A DNA stretch of 58,282 bases from Chloroflexota bacterium (GTDB taxonomy: Bacteria > Chloroflexota > Anaerolineae > UBA2200). A program made the translations under genes and the position numbers. Shown here one piece after another: positions 31,980 to 42,731 of the stretch (its first letter is position 1; the number at the start of each line of letters is the position of its first letter). Below the pieces are notes generated by a model that saw only the letters and a program-made list of their open reading frames with translations, did no database searches and was not told the DNA's origin. The stretch spans positions 1 to 58,282 of the forward strand of contig JACIWW010000019.1 in assembly GCA_014360905.1 (NCBI GenBank). The letters are read 5' to 3'.

Positions 31980-34340
31980 CTAACCGCGAACTCGCCAACG
32001 TACGATCAGTATCCTGAAAGCAAGAACAACCGACGCAATCCAGGTGAACAAACTGCACGCCAGCCCAACTTTCCAGGCTGCGGGTTGGAAATAGAACCGC
32101 ACTTTGTGTGCTCCGGGTGTCAGGAACACAGCCCGGAAAGCGTAATTGGCGCGTTTCAACTCGGCAAGTTGGCCATCCACTTCCACTTGCCATCCCGGGT
32201 AATAGACCTCGCTTATGACCAGATAGCCAGGCAACGAAGTAAAAGCCTCCAATTGGATTTCATTGTTAGAATATGACACGATGCGCGCTTCTGAACTGCC
32301 GACTTGGCCAGGATCCAGTGTTTCGCCGCCTTCGACCACAACCATGGTGGCAGGATCGAAGCCGCTGCGGTGAATCGCAGCAAAAGCCGCTTCTTGATCG
32401 GATACCGACTCCGATTTGTGGACAACAAAAGCGCGGGGCAAAACGTTCTTGTTCCGGTAGATATTCACGTTGGGATCAGCCTCAAAAGCCAACTCAAACT
32501 TGCCCCAGTCCAAGACGACATCTTTGTGCCCGATGAGGTACTTGGCATTGAGGAAATCGTACAGAGGGCTGGAACGACTGCCCAATCCCTCCCAATAGCG
32601 ATGATAATCAGCCAGGACTAGGGGGTTGTAAATGCCCCATACATCGAAGATGCCATGCATCAGGCTGAGATTGGGTTGCCAAACATCCCAGACTTCTGTG
32701 CGCGTATCAATGCGATAGTACTCTGGATCGTTTTTCAAGAAAGCAATCGCTGCTGGATGCTGGAAGCCTGTCGTGGGATCGTTTGCCTCCAGCTCTGTAT
32801 AAGCGCCCAGGCTCGCGAGGTCGAACAGGATCAAAGTGAAAGCAACAAATCCCAAGGTAGCCCGGCTAACCCAGCGCCTGTTGCGCAGATGCAGCAGCAA
32901 TACGCTGCAGCCCAGAAGGAGCAGGGCAAAAACCACTCCACTTGTGCCAGCCAAAAGGCGTGCAAAAATCTCTGGAGCCTTATCCTGGCTATAAAGCAGC
33001 GTGGCATAGGCAATCGGCAAGCTCACCGCTGCTACGCTGAATGCGAGCAAAGGGGAGAACTGCAGGATGCGGCGCCAGGTCCCCCGATTGGAGTGGGGAA
33101 TAGGACGCAACAGCGCATCCAAGCCCAGTGCAGCTAGACCAGCCAAGGCGAAATCCAAAAGGTAGATAAAGCGGGCGGGTGCACGGACCAGGTTAAACCC
33201 AGGCACAAAGCGATATAACCAACCATGCAGGATAGTGAAATTGCCCAAAGCCAGAAAAAGCGCTGCTAATGCGAGCAAAGCCAGGAATCGTGTTAGCCGC
33301 TCACGGCGCAACAACAAAGCCAGGCCTGCTAAAAAGAGGGTCAGGATACCCACGTAGCCCACTTCCACGCGCGGCCATGGCCCCCAATAACCTCCAGGAC
33401 CACGGCCAAAGATGCCCGGGACCACGATGCCAACTAACGCCAGCGGAGGTAGAGAGTACTGACTTGCTTCTGAGTAAGTTAGATCTGCGCGCAGTGAGAG
33501 GCGTGACATCTCATAGCCAGGAATCAATGTCAGTGCAGAAACGCCAAAGGCAATTGCCAGTGTCAGCACAAACAGGGAGGCCAATTGCCCTAGAACACGC
33601 CACCCAAAACTTCTGTGGTTGTAGACATGGTACAGGAAGCATAACCCCAAAGCCAGGATGATGTACAAGAGGGGCTGAATATGCCCGGCCAATGCTGCAA
33701 CGCCCAGGAAAACCCCCGAGCCCAGCGCAAACGCAACCCGCTTTTCGCACATAGCACGCCAGAAGAAACAAAAAACCAACGGCAACCAAGCAGCACAGGC
33801 GATCATATTCAGGTTGCCGAAATGAGTCACGAACAGATCCGAAAACATGAACGCTACTGCACCTGCCAGCGCTGCCCAGCGCTTCATGGGCTGACGCTCT
33901 ACGTAGCGCAGACCCAAATAGGCACAAACTCCAGCCAAATAGAAGTGGGCCACTGCTAACCATTCCATCGTCCGATAGTCCAGGTTTGGCCGCAGGGAGA
34001 AAAGCAGTACATTAATCGGGTAGAAGAGTGCCGATTGGTTATCGGCCGCAAATGGCGCTCCGCCATACAGATAGGGGTTCCATAATGGAACATCATTAGC
34101 GTGGAAGCTGCGCGCAGCAAAGGTGTAGAGAGGGTACAGGAATGAGACTAGGTCACCTCCGCCTGCAGGCATCCAGACATTCGTTGAGAAGAGAAGACGC
34201 CAGAAAAATCCCGCTGTGGCCAGCGCTAAAACCCCTAGCGCCAACAGATCGTTGTGAAAATCGTGGCTCAAAAAGCCACGACGGTATAACCGCCAGAGTC
34301 CGTATGTTGTTGTGCACCAGGTTAAGGCGATGAGCAGCAA
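31980..34340 (-). CDS. YfhO-family integral membrane protein
   Basis: A 786-residue polytopic protein with about a dozen hydrophobic helices in the first 520 residues and one at the extreme C-terminus, around a soluble domain (about 530-745). Family features include NPYLYGGAPFAADNQSALFYP in the first large loop and ISEVYYPGWQVEVDGQ near the end. YfhO proteins are GT-C-like and act in polymer glycosylation in Firmicutes. It follows the GT39-like gene by 15 bases, so they probably act on the same envelope polymer. Confidence 0.82.
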   Translation of the reverse strand: MLLIALTWCTTTYGLWRLYRRGFLSHDFHNDLLALGVLALATAGFFWRLLFSTNVWMPAGGGDLVSFLYPLYTFAARSFHANDVPLWNPYLYGGAPFAADNQSALFYPINVLLFSLRPNLDYRTMEWLAVAHFYLAGVCAYLGLRYVERQPMKRWAALAGAVAFMFSDLFVTHFGNLNMIACAAWLPLVFCFFWRAMCEKRVAFALGSGVFLGVAALAGHIQPLLYIILALGLCFLYHVYNHRSFGWRVLGQLASLFVLTLAIAFGVSALTLIPGYEMSRLSLRADLTYSEASQYSLPPLALVGIVVPGIFGRGPGGYWGPWPRVEVGYVGILTLFLAGLALLLRRERLTRFLALLALAALFLALGNFTILHGWLYRFVPGFNLVRAPARFIYLLDFALAGLAALGLDALLRPIPHSNRGTWRRILQFSPLLAFSVAAVSLPIAYATLLYSQDKAPEIFARLLAGTSGVVFALLLLGCSVLLLHLRNRRWVSRATLGFVAFTLILFDLASLGAYTELEANDPTTGFQHPAAIAFLKNDPEYYRIDTRTEVWDVWQPNLSLMHGIFDVWGIYNPLVLADYHRYWEGLGSRSSPLYDFLNAKYLIGHKDVVLDWGKFELAFEADPNVNIYRNKNVLPRAFVVHKSESVSDQEAAFAAIHRSGFDPATMVVVEGGETLDPGQVGSSEARIVSYSNNEIQLEAFTSLPGYLVISEVYYPGWQVEVDGQLAELKRANYAFRAVFLTPGAHKVRFYFQPAAWKVGLACSLFTWIASVVLAFRILIVRWRVRG

Positions 34341-34355
34341 TGGCCCCTCCTTTTA

Positions 34356-36788
34356 TCACGGCGACACGACTTGGAAATGTCCGAGCACGACGCGGTCACC
34401 CACCACTTGTCCCTGGGCGTCCAGCACGGACAAACGCGTCATGGTTTCCAGAAGATACATGCCCACTTCGAGCTCATAATCTCCTGCAGGTGCTTGCGCA
34501 TCCAGAGTGAGCAGATGGCGATCAACAATTATCTCATTGACAAACCATTGCATGGTCGGATAACCTTCCTCTAACGGCTGGCTATCGTGTCCAGCCCAGA
34601 CAGGGCCCTCCGTAGCAGGATTATACGCTTGGCCGACCAGGTGAGTAAATATGGTATAATTGTGCGCTGTCTTATGCCTGCAACGCCAGTACAGATCCAA
34701 AACAACAGTATCCCCTGGGTGAAGGACATGCACAGATCTGCCAGAAAAATCAGTAAGCCCATAACCCAGGAGCTCAATGCCATCTTCCAACTGAGCAAAT
34801 AGAGCCACCGGTGCTGATCCAGCCTTGGGCAAAGGCTTGGTTGCAGCCACGCGCAACTCGCCGAACGAGACAGGCGGGTGTTGCACAGTGCCTTGTCCCT
34901 CAACCTCGAAGTGATAAAGGCCCGGGGGTGTATAGGCATAGATATTGACATCCACTTGTTGTCGCCCGACCGGCTGTGCGGGTGGCAAGTTGATTTCGTG
35001 TTGCACCAAGATACGCCCCTGTGAATCCACCATGCGCACGGAAATGGTCATCCCGCTATCAGAGGTGTAGTACAAGGCAAGGTGTACCATATCCTGAGGT
35101 CGAAATTGCTGTGTGGGCAAGTCATAGCCTAGCAAAGTTGCCCCTTCCCCCAATGGTGCACTCAGGGAATGCTGTGGAGCCAAGTTGCCAAGGTTCACCT
35201 CGGCCACTGTCCCAGAAGGAGCAAACAAGATGAGAGCATTGTGACCGAAGCCAAAACTCAATATCCTGCTGTAGCGCTGATCGAGCCAATCCCTCACTAG
35301 ATTTTCTGGGTCTTCCATCGGAGCGTTCACTTGGGCCAACCATAATCGAGAATGACTCGCAGCCAATGGAGCAAGTTCTTGTTCTACATTGTCACGGTTG
35401 ATTTGCAGCGCTTGTTGGGGCAAGGGGTACACTGGAGGACGTATATTTCCTGCAGGCAGCCTTTCATAATAGTAACCAAAGATGGGATAACGGCTGCCAG
35501 ATACCAGCAATACCGCATCATTGGGCTGGGCGTAGGCAGCGATAATGCGCACCATGGTCTGATGCTCGTCACGCAAATAGCGCCCCACGTAGTGACCCGG
35601 CAATGTCCAAATGAACATTGCAGTCACAAAGACAAGAGCTCCTACTCCAACCCACCTTATCTGGCGGTACAAGGTGGACAAGCTCCAGGACAGCAACAGG
35701 TAAAAAGCGGGAGCAAACAGAACCAGGTAGCGGGCTTCGATCCTAGGTGTGTAGAACAGCCCCCGTGGCAATGTGACAGCATACACGATCAAAGAGGGGA
35801 TCAGCAGAAATAGAAAAAGCAAAAAGGCTACCGGGGCAATTGCTATGAGCCTCTTGCTCGTTTCTTCCTGGGCAGGCAAGCGTCGTAGCAAGAGCTGAGC
35901 AACTGCGATAATGAGAAAGAACGGCGCGACCAGCCACGTGTAACGCTCCACATAGGTAGAAATGCCCAAGGTCAACAATGTAGCGTACAACTGGATGAAG
36001 ACCCAAAAATTGAACGGAGTGGCCACTGACCACGAGCGCATGCGCGGCAGCGCCAACGCAAGCCAAGGGATGAACAACCCCAATATTGCCAGTTGCATCA
36101 GGAGCCAGCGACTGAGAAAGAATAACCGGTTCTTCCCTGTCTGACGGAATAGCAGGTAGAGGACAAAGACATTCTCAATCAGAATGACGCTGACGAAAAG
36201 GTAGAGTGTGTAAAGGCCAGACGCCGTGGTAAAGACGTAACAGAAACCCTCCAGCATAGGCTGCCGTTGGTGCTCAGCGGGCTTTTCGGACCCCAGCAAG
36301 CCCTCTGCCTGTAGCCAGCGCAGCAGGGTGTAGAGGGACAATACACCCCACATGGTCGCCACAATGTACATGCGCATTTCCTGTGACCACCAGATGTGGA
36401 AACGCGAAAGAGCCAGAAGCGCAACGCTGCCCAGTGCAACTTTGCGCCCCAGAAGAAATTTGCCCAGTGGATACAATGCGGCTATCGTCACCATCCCGCA
36501 AATGAGTGAAAGGAAACGGGCGGAGAACTCGCTTTCTCCTGCCAAACGCACCCATGCCCACAGTAGCCAGAAATACACTGGTGGATGCACATCGCTTGCC
36601 GTCCAAAGCGTCATCTGTGCCCACCCCTGGCGCACAGCCCAAATGGCGAGCCCTTCATCCCACCAAATATTCTGGTTGCCCAGCAGCCAAATGCGTAAGG
36701 AAAAAGCAGCGAGCAGGATGATTGCCAGAACTAGAATGTAACGTGCTTGACTGTGGGGGGTGTTCGCCGATTCAAGGATTCTGTTCAT
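34356..36788 (-). CDS. GT39/ArnT-like membrane glycosyltransferase
   Basis: An 810-residue protein. The GT-C-fold signature WWDEGLAIWAVRQGW lies in the first outside loop (Asp-Glu motif near residue 44), followed by DVHPPVYFWLLWAW and about 11 membrane helices to roughly residue 410. The remaining 400 residues are a soluble domain with beta-sandwich-like segments. Such enzymes transfer sugars from lipid-phosphate donors. The start overlaps the preceding NERD-like gene by 17 bases, showing tight coupling. Confidence 0.82.
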   Translation of the reverse strand: MNRILESANTPHSQARYILVLAIILLAAFSLRIWLLGNQNIWWDEGLAIWAVRQGWAQMTLWTASDVHPPVYFWLLWAWVRLAGESEFSARFLSLICGMVTIAALYPLGKFLLGRKVALGSVALLALSRFHIWWSQEMRMYIVATMWGVLSLYTLLRWLQAEGLLGSEKPAEHQRQPMLEGFCYVFTTASGLYTLYLFVSVILIENVFVLYLLFRQTGKNRLFFLSRWLLMQLAILGLFIPWLALALPRMRSWSVATPFNFWVFIQLYATLLTLGISTYVERYTWLVAPFFLIIAVAQLLLRRLPAQEETSKRLIAIAPVAFLLFLFLLIPSLIVYAVTLPRGLFYTPRIEARYLVLFAPAFYLLLSWSLSTLYRQIRWVGVGALVFVTAMFIWTLPGHYVGRYLRDEHQTMVRIIAAYAQPNDAVLLVSGSRYPIFGYYYERLPAGNIRPPVYPLPQQALQINRDNVEQELAPLAASHSRLWLAQVNAPMEDPENLVRDWLDQRYSRILSFGFGHNALILFAPSGTVAEVNLGNLAPQHSLSAPLGEGATLLGYDLPTQQFRPQDMVHLALYYTSDSGMTISVRMVDSQGRILVQHEINLPPAQPVGRQQVDVNIYAYTPPGLYHFEVEGQGTVQHPPVSFGELRVAATKPLPKAGSAPVALFAQLEDGIELLGYGLTDFSGRSVHVLHPGDTVVLDLYWRCRHKTAHNYTIFTHLVGQAYNPATEGPVWAGHDSQPLEEGYPTMQWFVNEIIVDRHLLTLDAQAPAGDYELEVGMYLLETMTRLSVLDAQGQVVGDRVVLGHFQVVSP

Positions 36789-37461
36789 CGAATAAGTTGG
36801 TCAGTGCCTGCAGTGTCTCTTGACGCAGGTTTTTCTTAGCCATGGCATCCCGCAGATAGGCCTTCAGATCGCCTAGAAGCAGCACGGGCATAGTGGGTTC
36901 CACAATATCCAGCTCAGCATTGGGATGGCTAAATACGATCAGGGGTTGTATGGGCACTTGCACATCCGGCAGATGCTTGGCGAGAAAGCGTCGCAACCTC
37001 TCTACCTCTAGCAGCACCTGCCTGCTGGGATTCCCAAGGCGCTCTTCGAACAAAGTGCGCAAAAAGCGCCCCAGGTTGAAGCGGTGACGCCATTTCTCGC
37101 CGCGGCAGGAAATGTGACCTTCCTGGGGCTTTACGAGCAACACAAAAAGGCCAGCTGGCGAGAGGAGCACATGGTCGGCGGGCAGTACATAGTGATAGAG
37201 CCGTGACCCATGATTCAGGCCCTTCAGCACTTTGTCTAGCGCTTGGTCAAAACGAGGGTCACGCAGCCATTTATTCCCACGCATGGCTCCCCAGCTCATC
37301 ACAAGCATGCCCAACAGCATCACGATATAAGCAACCAGCATAGAGCGCGGGTTAAGCGAAAGCATCACAGAGGCAAACAGCAATGTGAGCCCGATAGTAA
37401 TCGCACGACGAGCAAAAGTAGCTTGCTTTTTGACTAGTGGCTCATTGATGACCACTCGCAT
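36772..37461 (-). CDS. NERD-like membrane-anchored protein
   Basis: A 229-residue protein with two N-terminal membrane helices (about 20-37 and 42-61). A soluble domain follows whose sequence YHYVLPADHVLLSPAGLFVL resembles the nuclease-related NERD fold core. The usual acidic/Lys catalytic set is not clear, so nuclease activity is doubtful. It lies between plsX (5-base gap) and the GT39-like gene, suggesting an envelope-related job instead. Assignment is tentative. Confidence 0.6.
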   Translation of the reverse strand: MRVVINEPLVKKQATFARRAITIGLTLLFASVMLSLNPRSMLVAYIVMLLGMLVMSWGAMRGNKWLRDPRFDQALDKVLKGLNHGSRLYHYVLPADHVLLSPAGLFVLLVKPQEGHISCRGEKWRHRFNLGRFLRTLFEERLGNPSRQVLLEVERLRRFLAKHLPDVQVPIQPLIVFSHPNAELDIVEPTMPVLLLGDLKAYLRDAMAKKNLRQETLQALTNLFDEQNP

Positions 37462-37466
37462 ACTGC

Positions 37467-38477
37467 TTACGCCTCCGAGAATTTGCTCAGGTTTTGCGTG
37501 ATGCCAGCCTTGATAGCATCCAGCGTGCCCTCTTCCACGGCTTGCTTGGCCACGCGAATGGCATTCTTGATGGCTAAGGAATCTGAGCGGCCGTGAGCAA
37601 CGATGACGATTCCATCCACGCCCAACAACGGCCCGCCACCATACTCGCGGTAGTCAAGGCGCTTCTTCACCTGGTCGAAAGCGCCTTTTGCCAGCAGAGC
37701 GCCAACCGTGGCCAAGGGCCTGCTTTTGATCTCCTCTTTGATGATATCCAACAAGAAGCCAGCCACACCCTCGGTCAATTTGACAATGACATTGCCGGTG
37801 AAACCGTCAGTGACAATCACGTCGGCAAAGCCTGCCGGGATGTCCTTGCCCTCCGCATTGCCAATGAAATTGAGACCGCTCGCCTTGAGCAGCGGGTACG
37901 TTTCCTGCACCAGCATGTTGCCCTTGCCTTCTTCCTCGCCATTAGAAACAATCGCCACGCGAGGATTAGCTATGCCCAATACGCGCTCAGCATAGACGCT
38001 GCCCATGACCGCGAACTGAAGCAGATATTCCGGCTTGCAATCCGTGTTTGCCCCTAAATCCAGCATAAAACATGGCCCTTTGCGCGTAGGGAATACCGTG
38101 GACAGCGCCGGTCGTTTGACTCCTTTGATGCGCCCAAGGTAAAAAAGCGCTGACGCTAGGACACCACCCGAATTGCCTGCGGACACAAACGCATCAACCT
38201 CTCCTCGCTTGAGCATCTGCATCGCGACGACCATGGAAGCATCCTTCTTGCTCTTCACTGCGGCAGCAGGATGTTCCTTCATCTCGATGACTTGGCTGGC
38301 ATGGACAAGGGCTAGGTTGATCCCAGACAGATTGTGTTTCGCTAACTCCGGCTCCACAACCTCTCGGTTGCCCACCAGCACAATCTCAACCCCGTACTCG
38401 CGTGCGGCCTGCACGGCTCCCTCGACATCGGGCTGCGGATGACGATCGCTGCCCATCGCATCAACCACAATCTTCAT
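37467..38477 (-). CDS. plsX: Phosphate acyltransferase PlsX
   Basis: A 336-residue soluble enzyme converting acyl-ACP to acyl-phosphate for PlsY, the first step of phospholipid synthesis. Recognisable segments are VDAMGSDRHPQPDVEGA at the N-terminus, VHASQVIEMKEHPAAAVKSK near 60-80, FVSAGNSGGVLA and the late EYGGGPLLGVDGIVIVAHG. Length is normal. It leads the minus-strand NERD-like/GT39/YfhO run and has its own promoter. fabF, in another part of the window, makes the acyl-ACP substrate. Confidence 0.95.
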   Translation of the reverse strand: MKIVVDAMGSDRHPQPDVEGAVQAAREYGVEIVLVGNREVVEPELAKHNLSGINLALVHASQVIEMKEHPAAAVKSKKDASMVVAMQMLKRGEVDAFVSAGNSGGVLASALFYLGRIKGVKRPALSTVFPTRKGPCFMLDLGANTDCKPEYLLQFAVMGSVYAERVLGIANPRVAIVSNGEEEGKGNMLVQETYPLLKASGLNFIGNAEGKDIPAGFADVIVTDGFTGNVIVKLTEGVAGFLLDIIKEEIKSRPLATVGALLAKGAFDQVKKRLDYREYGGGPLLGVDGIVIVAHGRSDSLAIKNAIRVAKQAVEEGTLDAIKAGITQNLSKFSEA

Positions 38478-38525
38478 AATCCCTCTCCTGCTGTGTTATA
38501 CTTTCCCCGTATGCAAAGCGGGGTC

Positions 38526-38554
38526 ATTATACTGAAACACCTGCTATTTGACAA
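38526..38554 (-). promoter_or_regulatory. Promoter of the plsX-led operon
   Basis: On the minus strand TTGTCA (38554-38549) and TATAAT (38531-38526) have 17-base spacing, about 50 bases before the plsX start. It likely drives plsX through the YfhO gene. Confidence 0.72.
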
Positions 38555-38572
38555 CGTTACGAAAGCAACTCC

Positions 38573-39157
38573 CTAGGCTAGAAACAGCCGTTGCACAATC
38601 TCCATGGGCAGAGCATGGCGATTCTCCACGGTAACTGTGAAGGTGATGAATTCGAGCCCTGGAAGGCGCTGGCGGAATGAATCCAATAGCGTATCGCGCA
38701 CAACCAACAGGCAACGTGGAATGACACTTGACCTCAATAGATCCAAAACCTTATTGAACCCACTATTTTGCTCCAGTTCGAGGCGACCGATCTCGTCTAT
38801 GATGAGGAGGTCGCATCCCATACCAATGGCCCGGGCTATCACATCCTGTCCCCACTGCAGAACTTCGGGGTCAAAGTGATAAGGGCCCACATGGGGACTG
38901 TGGTATTCCTCTCCCAGCCCAAATGGCTTCAAGGTGGCACCTGTCTGAGCATCAGGCTGATGCACTCGTGCCAGCACTCGTCGTTCGCCTGTAGCCAGAT
39001 CCAGTGCTTCGATACCTAGGCGTTCTCCCTTTTCATCCAGGATTGGAGGCGTCAAAATGCCGCGCACGCAGTAGCCCCGCTGTCGGGCCAACTCGGCGAC
39101 TGCGCGACATACCGTGGTCTTGCCCACATGCACCTGACCAGTCAGTACCGCGATCAT
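38573..39157 (-). CDS. THEP1-like nucleoside-triphosphatase
   Basis: A 194-residue P-loop protein: Walker A GQVHVGKT at 7-14, Walker B LLIIDEIGRLELEQ near 115-128, and GYCVRGILTPPI after strand 2, the layout of the THEP1/DUF2478 family. Archaeal and thermophile members hydrolyse NTPs; their physiological role is unclear. Its ATG overlaps the last bases of mfd by four, so it is translated with the repair factor. Whether that link is functional is unknown. Confidence 0.82.
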   Translation of the reverse strand: MIAVLTGQVHVGKTTVCRAVAELARQRGYCVRGILTPPILDEKGERLGIEALDLATGERRVLARVHQPDAQTGATLKPFGLGEEYHSPHVGPYHFDPEVLQWGQDVIARAIGMGCDLLIIDEIGRLELEQNSGFNKVLDLLRSSVIPRCLLVVRDTLLDSFRQRLPGLEFITFTVTVENRHALPMEIVQRLFLA

Positions 39158-42100
39158 CCTTGCTCCCCCTGGGTAGTCGATCTATCCATACCGCCAAGAT
39201 GCAGGAGAAGTGTAATAAGCATCATGCGCCAATCGCTTTCTTCCTCGGTTAACGCAACCCACATCTGACCCCGTCCAACCCAAACACGGCGGCCAAATTG
39301 AGCTGCGATTTTAGCAGCCCTTTCTTGAGCAGGGGCGCTCAGCTTCAAAACGATGTGGTTATCCTCCCGACCAACGGCTTGTACTCCGGCTCGACCGGCC
39401 AGCAAACGGATGCGAAGCACATACAACAAATCTTCAGTGGGCGGAGGGAGAAGGCCAAAACGATCCTCTAGTTCCTTCCGTAGTTCATCCAGCTCTTCTT
39501 CGCTGCTGAGAGCGGTCATGCGCTGATACAGTTTGAGCCGCAGAGTCTCGTTGGGGACATAATCAGCAGGCAGATAAGCCTGCAGTGGCAACTCAATTAC
39601 CGGTGGCAATGCCACCCCTGGAGTTACCACTTCTGCTTCGAGTCCTTTCTCCTTCAATTCCTGCACCGCCTGAGCCAACAGGCGACAATAGAGCTCAAAA
39701 CCGATAGCGGCAATATGGCCATGCTGGCGTGCACCCAAAATCTCGCCCGCGCCTCGGATCTCCAAGTCGCGCATGGCAATACGGAAACCAGCACCCAACT
39801 CACTGGCTTCGAGGATTGCTTCCAGACGGCGTCGGGCGACTTCGGACAGTCGTAGCCGTTTTTCGTGCAGCAGATACGCATACGCCTGTACAGTGCTGCG
39901 TCCGACTCGACCGCGCAACTGGTAGAGCTGGGCAAGGCCAAAAGTGTCAGCGCGATTGATGATGATCGTGTTCACATTCGGGATATCCAGGCCACTTTCT
40001 ATAATCGAAGTGCACACCAGGACATCGTATTTGCCGGCTGCAAAATCCAGCATCACCTGAGAGAGTTTTTCCTCTGGCATTTGCCCATGTGCAATAGCAA
40101 TGTTCGCTTCCGGCACGATCTTTTGCAATCGCTGCGCTATCTGCCGAATACCCTGTACGCGATTGTGTACAAAATAGGTTTGTCCGCCCCGGTTCATTTC
40201 GCGCAGTATAGCCCGCCGTATCAGACCCTCATCGTACTCAGCCACTTGGGTACGTATGGGCAAACGCTCCTCTGGTGGCGTGTCTATCGTGCTCATGTCC
40301 CGCACCCCGCTCAGGGACATGTGTAGAGTGCGTGGGATGGGGGTAGCTGTGAGTGTCAGCACATCAATCTGCTGGCGCATCTGCTTCAACCATTCTTTGT
40401 GTCGCACGCCAAAGCGCTGCTCTTCGTCCACGATCAGCAAGCCAAGGTCCTTGAACTCCACATCTTTCTGTAACAGCCGATGCGTGCCGATGACGATGTC
40501 TATCTTCCCGTCGCGCAGGCCTTGCAGTACCTTCCGCTCCTCCTGAGGCGAGCAAAAGCGCGATAACATAGCTACCTCTACCGGAAAAGCAGCCAGACGC
40601 TGCTGGAAAGTCAGCAAGTGCTGTTGAGCCAAGACAGTTGTGGGCACAAGCACAGCAACCTGCTTGCCATCCATAACTGCTTTGAAAGCAGCGCGCACGG
40701 CGACTTCCGTTTTCCCATACCCCACATCACCGCAGATGAGGCGATCCATGGACCTGGGTCGCTCCATATCTGCTTTTACTTCCGCTAGGGCACGCAATTG
40801 ATCCTCTGTCTCCTCATAGGGGAACGAAGCTTCTAACTCTTCCTGCCATACATTGTCTGGTGAGAAGGCGTGTCCTTCCACCACCTCTCGGGCAGCATAC
40901 AATGCAAGCAGTTCCTTGGCAATGTCCTGCACTGCCCTTTGGGCTCGCGCGCGGACAAGCGTCCAATCAGCCGAGCCTAGACGATGCACCTGGGGCGCCC
41001 GATCACTGCTGCCAACATAACGCGTGATGCGATCCATCTGACTGACCGGCACGTACAAGCGGTCACCGGCGGCGTACTCGATCTCTAGGTATTCCCGCTG
41101 TGCGTGGTCAATGATTTTGTGCACTAAACCCTGGTAGATTCCAATGCCATGGTCAACATGCACTATATAATCACCTTCATGCAATTCAGCGAAGAAGGAT
41201 TCCGGAGAAGCAGCCTTCTTGCGGGTAAAATAACGCCGTTTCGGCTTGGCCCAGCCGAATACTTCTGTATCAGTCAGCAAAGTAATCAAGGGTGCAGGAG
41301 GTGCTGTCAACTGTGCCTGCTTAGCAGGCTGCTCTCTTAGCACCCACCCTTCAGCCAGCGCGCCCTGCACAAGGGTCAGGCTTCCTGCAGGTGGCATGTC
41401 CAGCATACTTTCCACTGGCGCGATGTATTCTCCCGCCTCGCTAAACATATTGGATAGTCGCTGGGCCTGGCGAGAGACAATCACAATGCGTTGCCCCTCA
41501 GCCTTGAGATGGAGGCAGTCTCCTACCAGTTGCTGAACTCGCCCACCGTAGCTGGGAGCAATGCGGAAAGTTGTATCCTCCTCGATGGAAAGAACCTGCG
41601 TAGTCTCCTTGTCCTCTTCGTTGGGCATGATGTAACCCAAATGAAACCCTGTCTTGGAAGCCAGGTCTGCACGCAGTGCGCTCCAAGGTTTGTAAGGCGG
41701 CGGAAAATCAGAGGAGAGTTGCTTCGTTTCCAACAACTCAGCTTTAAGGTCAGCAGCTTGCGACTCCAATGTTTCGGCGGCTGCTTCGATCGCAGGTAAG
41801 TCATCTACGACCAGCAACAAACCCATTGGCAGATAATCTAACAGCGTAGCATGCTCCGCATAGAGACATGGCAGGTAGAATTCCATTCCCTTGAAATACT
41901 GTTTCCGCTCCAAGCGCTCTCGATCCTGTTGCCAACGGGATGTCACTAGGCTATCGGCATCTCTATCCATATCATACATGCGCAGACAGGATGCCTTGGC
42001 AGAACCTGGCAGAGCTTCACTGGCAGGGTAAAGGGTGATCGTTTCCAGTGTTTGAGAGGAACGCTGAGTAACTGGATCGAACGTGCGCATGCTCTCAATT

Positions 42101-42729
42101 TCATCGCCAAGCCACTCAATACGTACTGGCTGCGAAGCATTTGGGGGATAAACATCCAGGATGCCACCACGCTGGCTGAACGAACCTGGTTCCTCAACAA
42201 CAGGAACAGGCTCATAGGCATAGGCAACGAGATGCTCCAGCAATTCGCTTCGCCGAATAGTCTGCCCCACTGACAGAACGAGTATCCCGGCAAGCAGTAT
42301 AGGCTGAGGTGCGGTCAAGGTCATCAACGCCCAGACAGAAGTAAAGACCATCGGGGGACGGACATACTCCTTATTGGCCAGGGCGGAAAGCACGGAAACA
42401 CGACGTTGAATCGTTTCTCTATCCCACGGAGTCCGGTCGTAGAAAAGGGCATCTGGAGCGGGAAAGTACCATAAATGGGTAGGATCAGTGGACCACAGAC
42501 TCGCTTGTTCTTGCAAAAAACGAGCTCGGTCTGGTTGAGCGGACAGCACAAGAACTGGTCCAGCCCAATCGCACTGCAAGGCAGCTAGCACTGCAGGGCG
42601 AGCAGCATCCAATAGCCCCCAGGTAAAGGTGAAAACTGAAGGGCTTGGCTTTGACCCTTGTAAGACATCGAGGACATGGCGATAGCTAGAAGCTTTACGG
42701 AGAGCCTTCAGCAAAGCACTAAGGTTCAC
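39154..42729 (-). CDS. mfd: Transcription-repair coupling factor
   Basis: A 1191-residue SF2 translocase that removes stalled RNA polymerase and recruits UvrA. It shows an N-terminal UvrB-like region, the CarD-like RNA-polymerase interaction domain near 510 ([18 protein letters not shown]), Walker [12 protein letters not shown] near 668, DEEQ in [14 protein letters not shown], the TRG-type motif region after GRVGRS, and a C-terminal D7 domain. All helicase motifs look intact. It follows pth by two bases. Confidence 0.96.
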   Translation of the reverse strand: MNLSALLKALRKASSYRHVLDVLQGSKPSPSVFTFTWGLLDAARPAVLAALQCDWAGPVLVLSAQPDRARFLQEQASLWSTDPTHLWYFPAPDALFYDRTPWDRETIQRRVSVLSALANKEYVRPPMVFTSVWALMTLTAPQPILLAGILVLSVGQTIRRSELLEHLVAYAYEPVPVVEEPGSFSQRGGILDVYPPNASQPVRIEWLGDEIESMRTFDPVTQRSSQTLETITLYPASEALPGSAKASCLRMYDMDRDADSLVTSRWQQDRERLERKQYFKGMEFYLPCLYAEHATLLDYLPMGLLLVVDDLPAIEAAAETLESQAADLKAELLETKQLSSDFPPPYKPWSALRADLASKTGFHLGYIMPNEEDKETTQVLSIEEDTTFRIAPSYGGRVQQLVGDCLHLKAEGQRIVIVSRQAQRLSNMFSEAGEYIAPVESMLDMPPAGSLTLVQGALAEGWVLREQPAKQAQLTAPPAPLITLLTDTEVFGWAKPKRRYFTRKKAASPESFFAELHEGDYIVHVDHGIGIYQGLVHKIIDHAQREYLEIEYAAGDRLYVPVSQMDRITRYVGSSDRAPQVHRLGSADWTLVRARAQRAVQDIAKELLALYAAREVVEGHAFSPDNVWQEELEASFPYEETEDQLRALAEVKADMERPRSMDRLICGDVGYGKTEVAVRAAFKAVMDGKQVAVLVPTTVLAQQHLLTFQQRLAAFPVEVAMLSRFCSPQEERKVLQGLRDGKIDIVIGTHRLLQKDVEFKDLGLLIVDEEQRFGVRHKEWLKQMRQQIDVLTLTATPIPRTLHMSLSGVRDMSTIDTPPEERLPIRTQVAEYDEGLIRRAILREMNRGGQTYFVHNRVQGIRQIAQRLQKIVPEANIAIAHGQMPEEKLSQVMLDFAAGKYDVLVCTSIIESGLDIPNVNTIIINRADTFGLAQLYQLRGRVGRSTVQAYAYLLHEKRLRLSEVARRRLEAILEASELGAGFRIAMRDLEIRGAGEILGARQHGHIAAIGFELYCRLLAQAVQELKEKGLEAEVVTPGVALPPVIELPLQAYLPADYVPNETLRLKLYQRMTALSSEEELDELRKELEDRFGLLPPPTEDLLYVLRIRLLAGRAGVQAVGREDNHIVLKLSAPAQERAAKIAAQFGRRVWVGRGQMWVALTEEESDWRMMLITLLLHLGGMDRSTTQGEQG

Positions 42730-42731
42730 AG

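Noticed and set aside
36772-37461. Defence-type NERD nuclease
   Set aside because: Catalytic residues are not clear, the protein is membrane-anchored and the neighbours are lipid and glycan genes, not defence genes.
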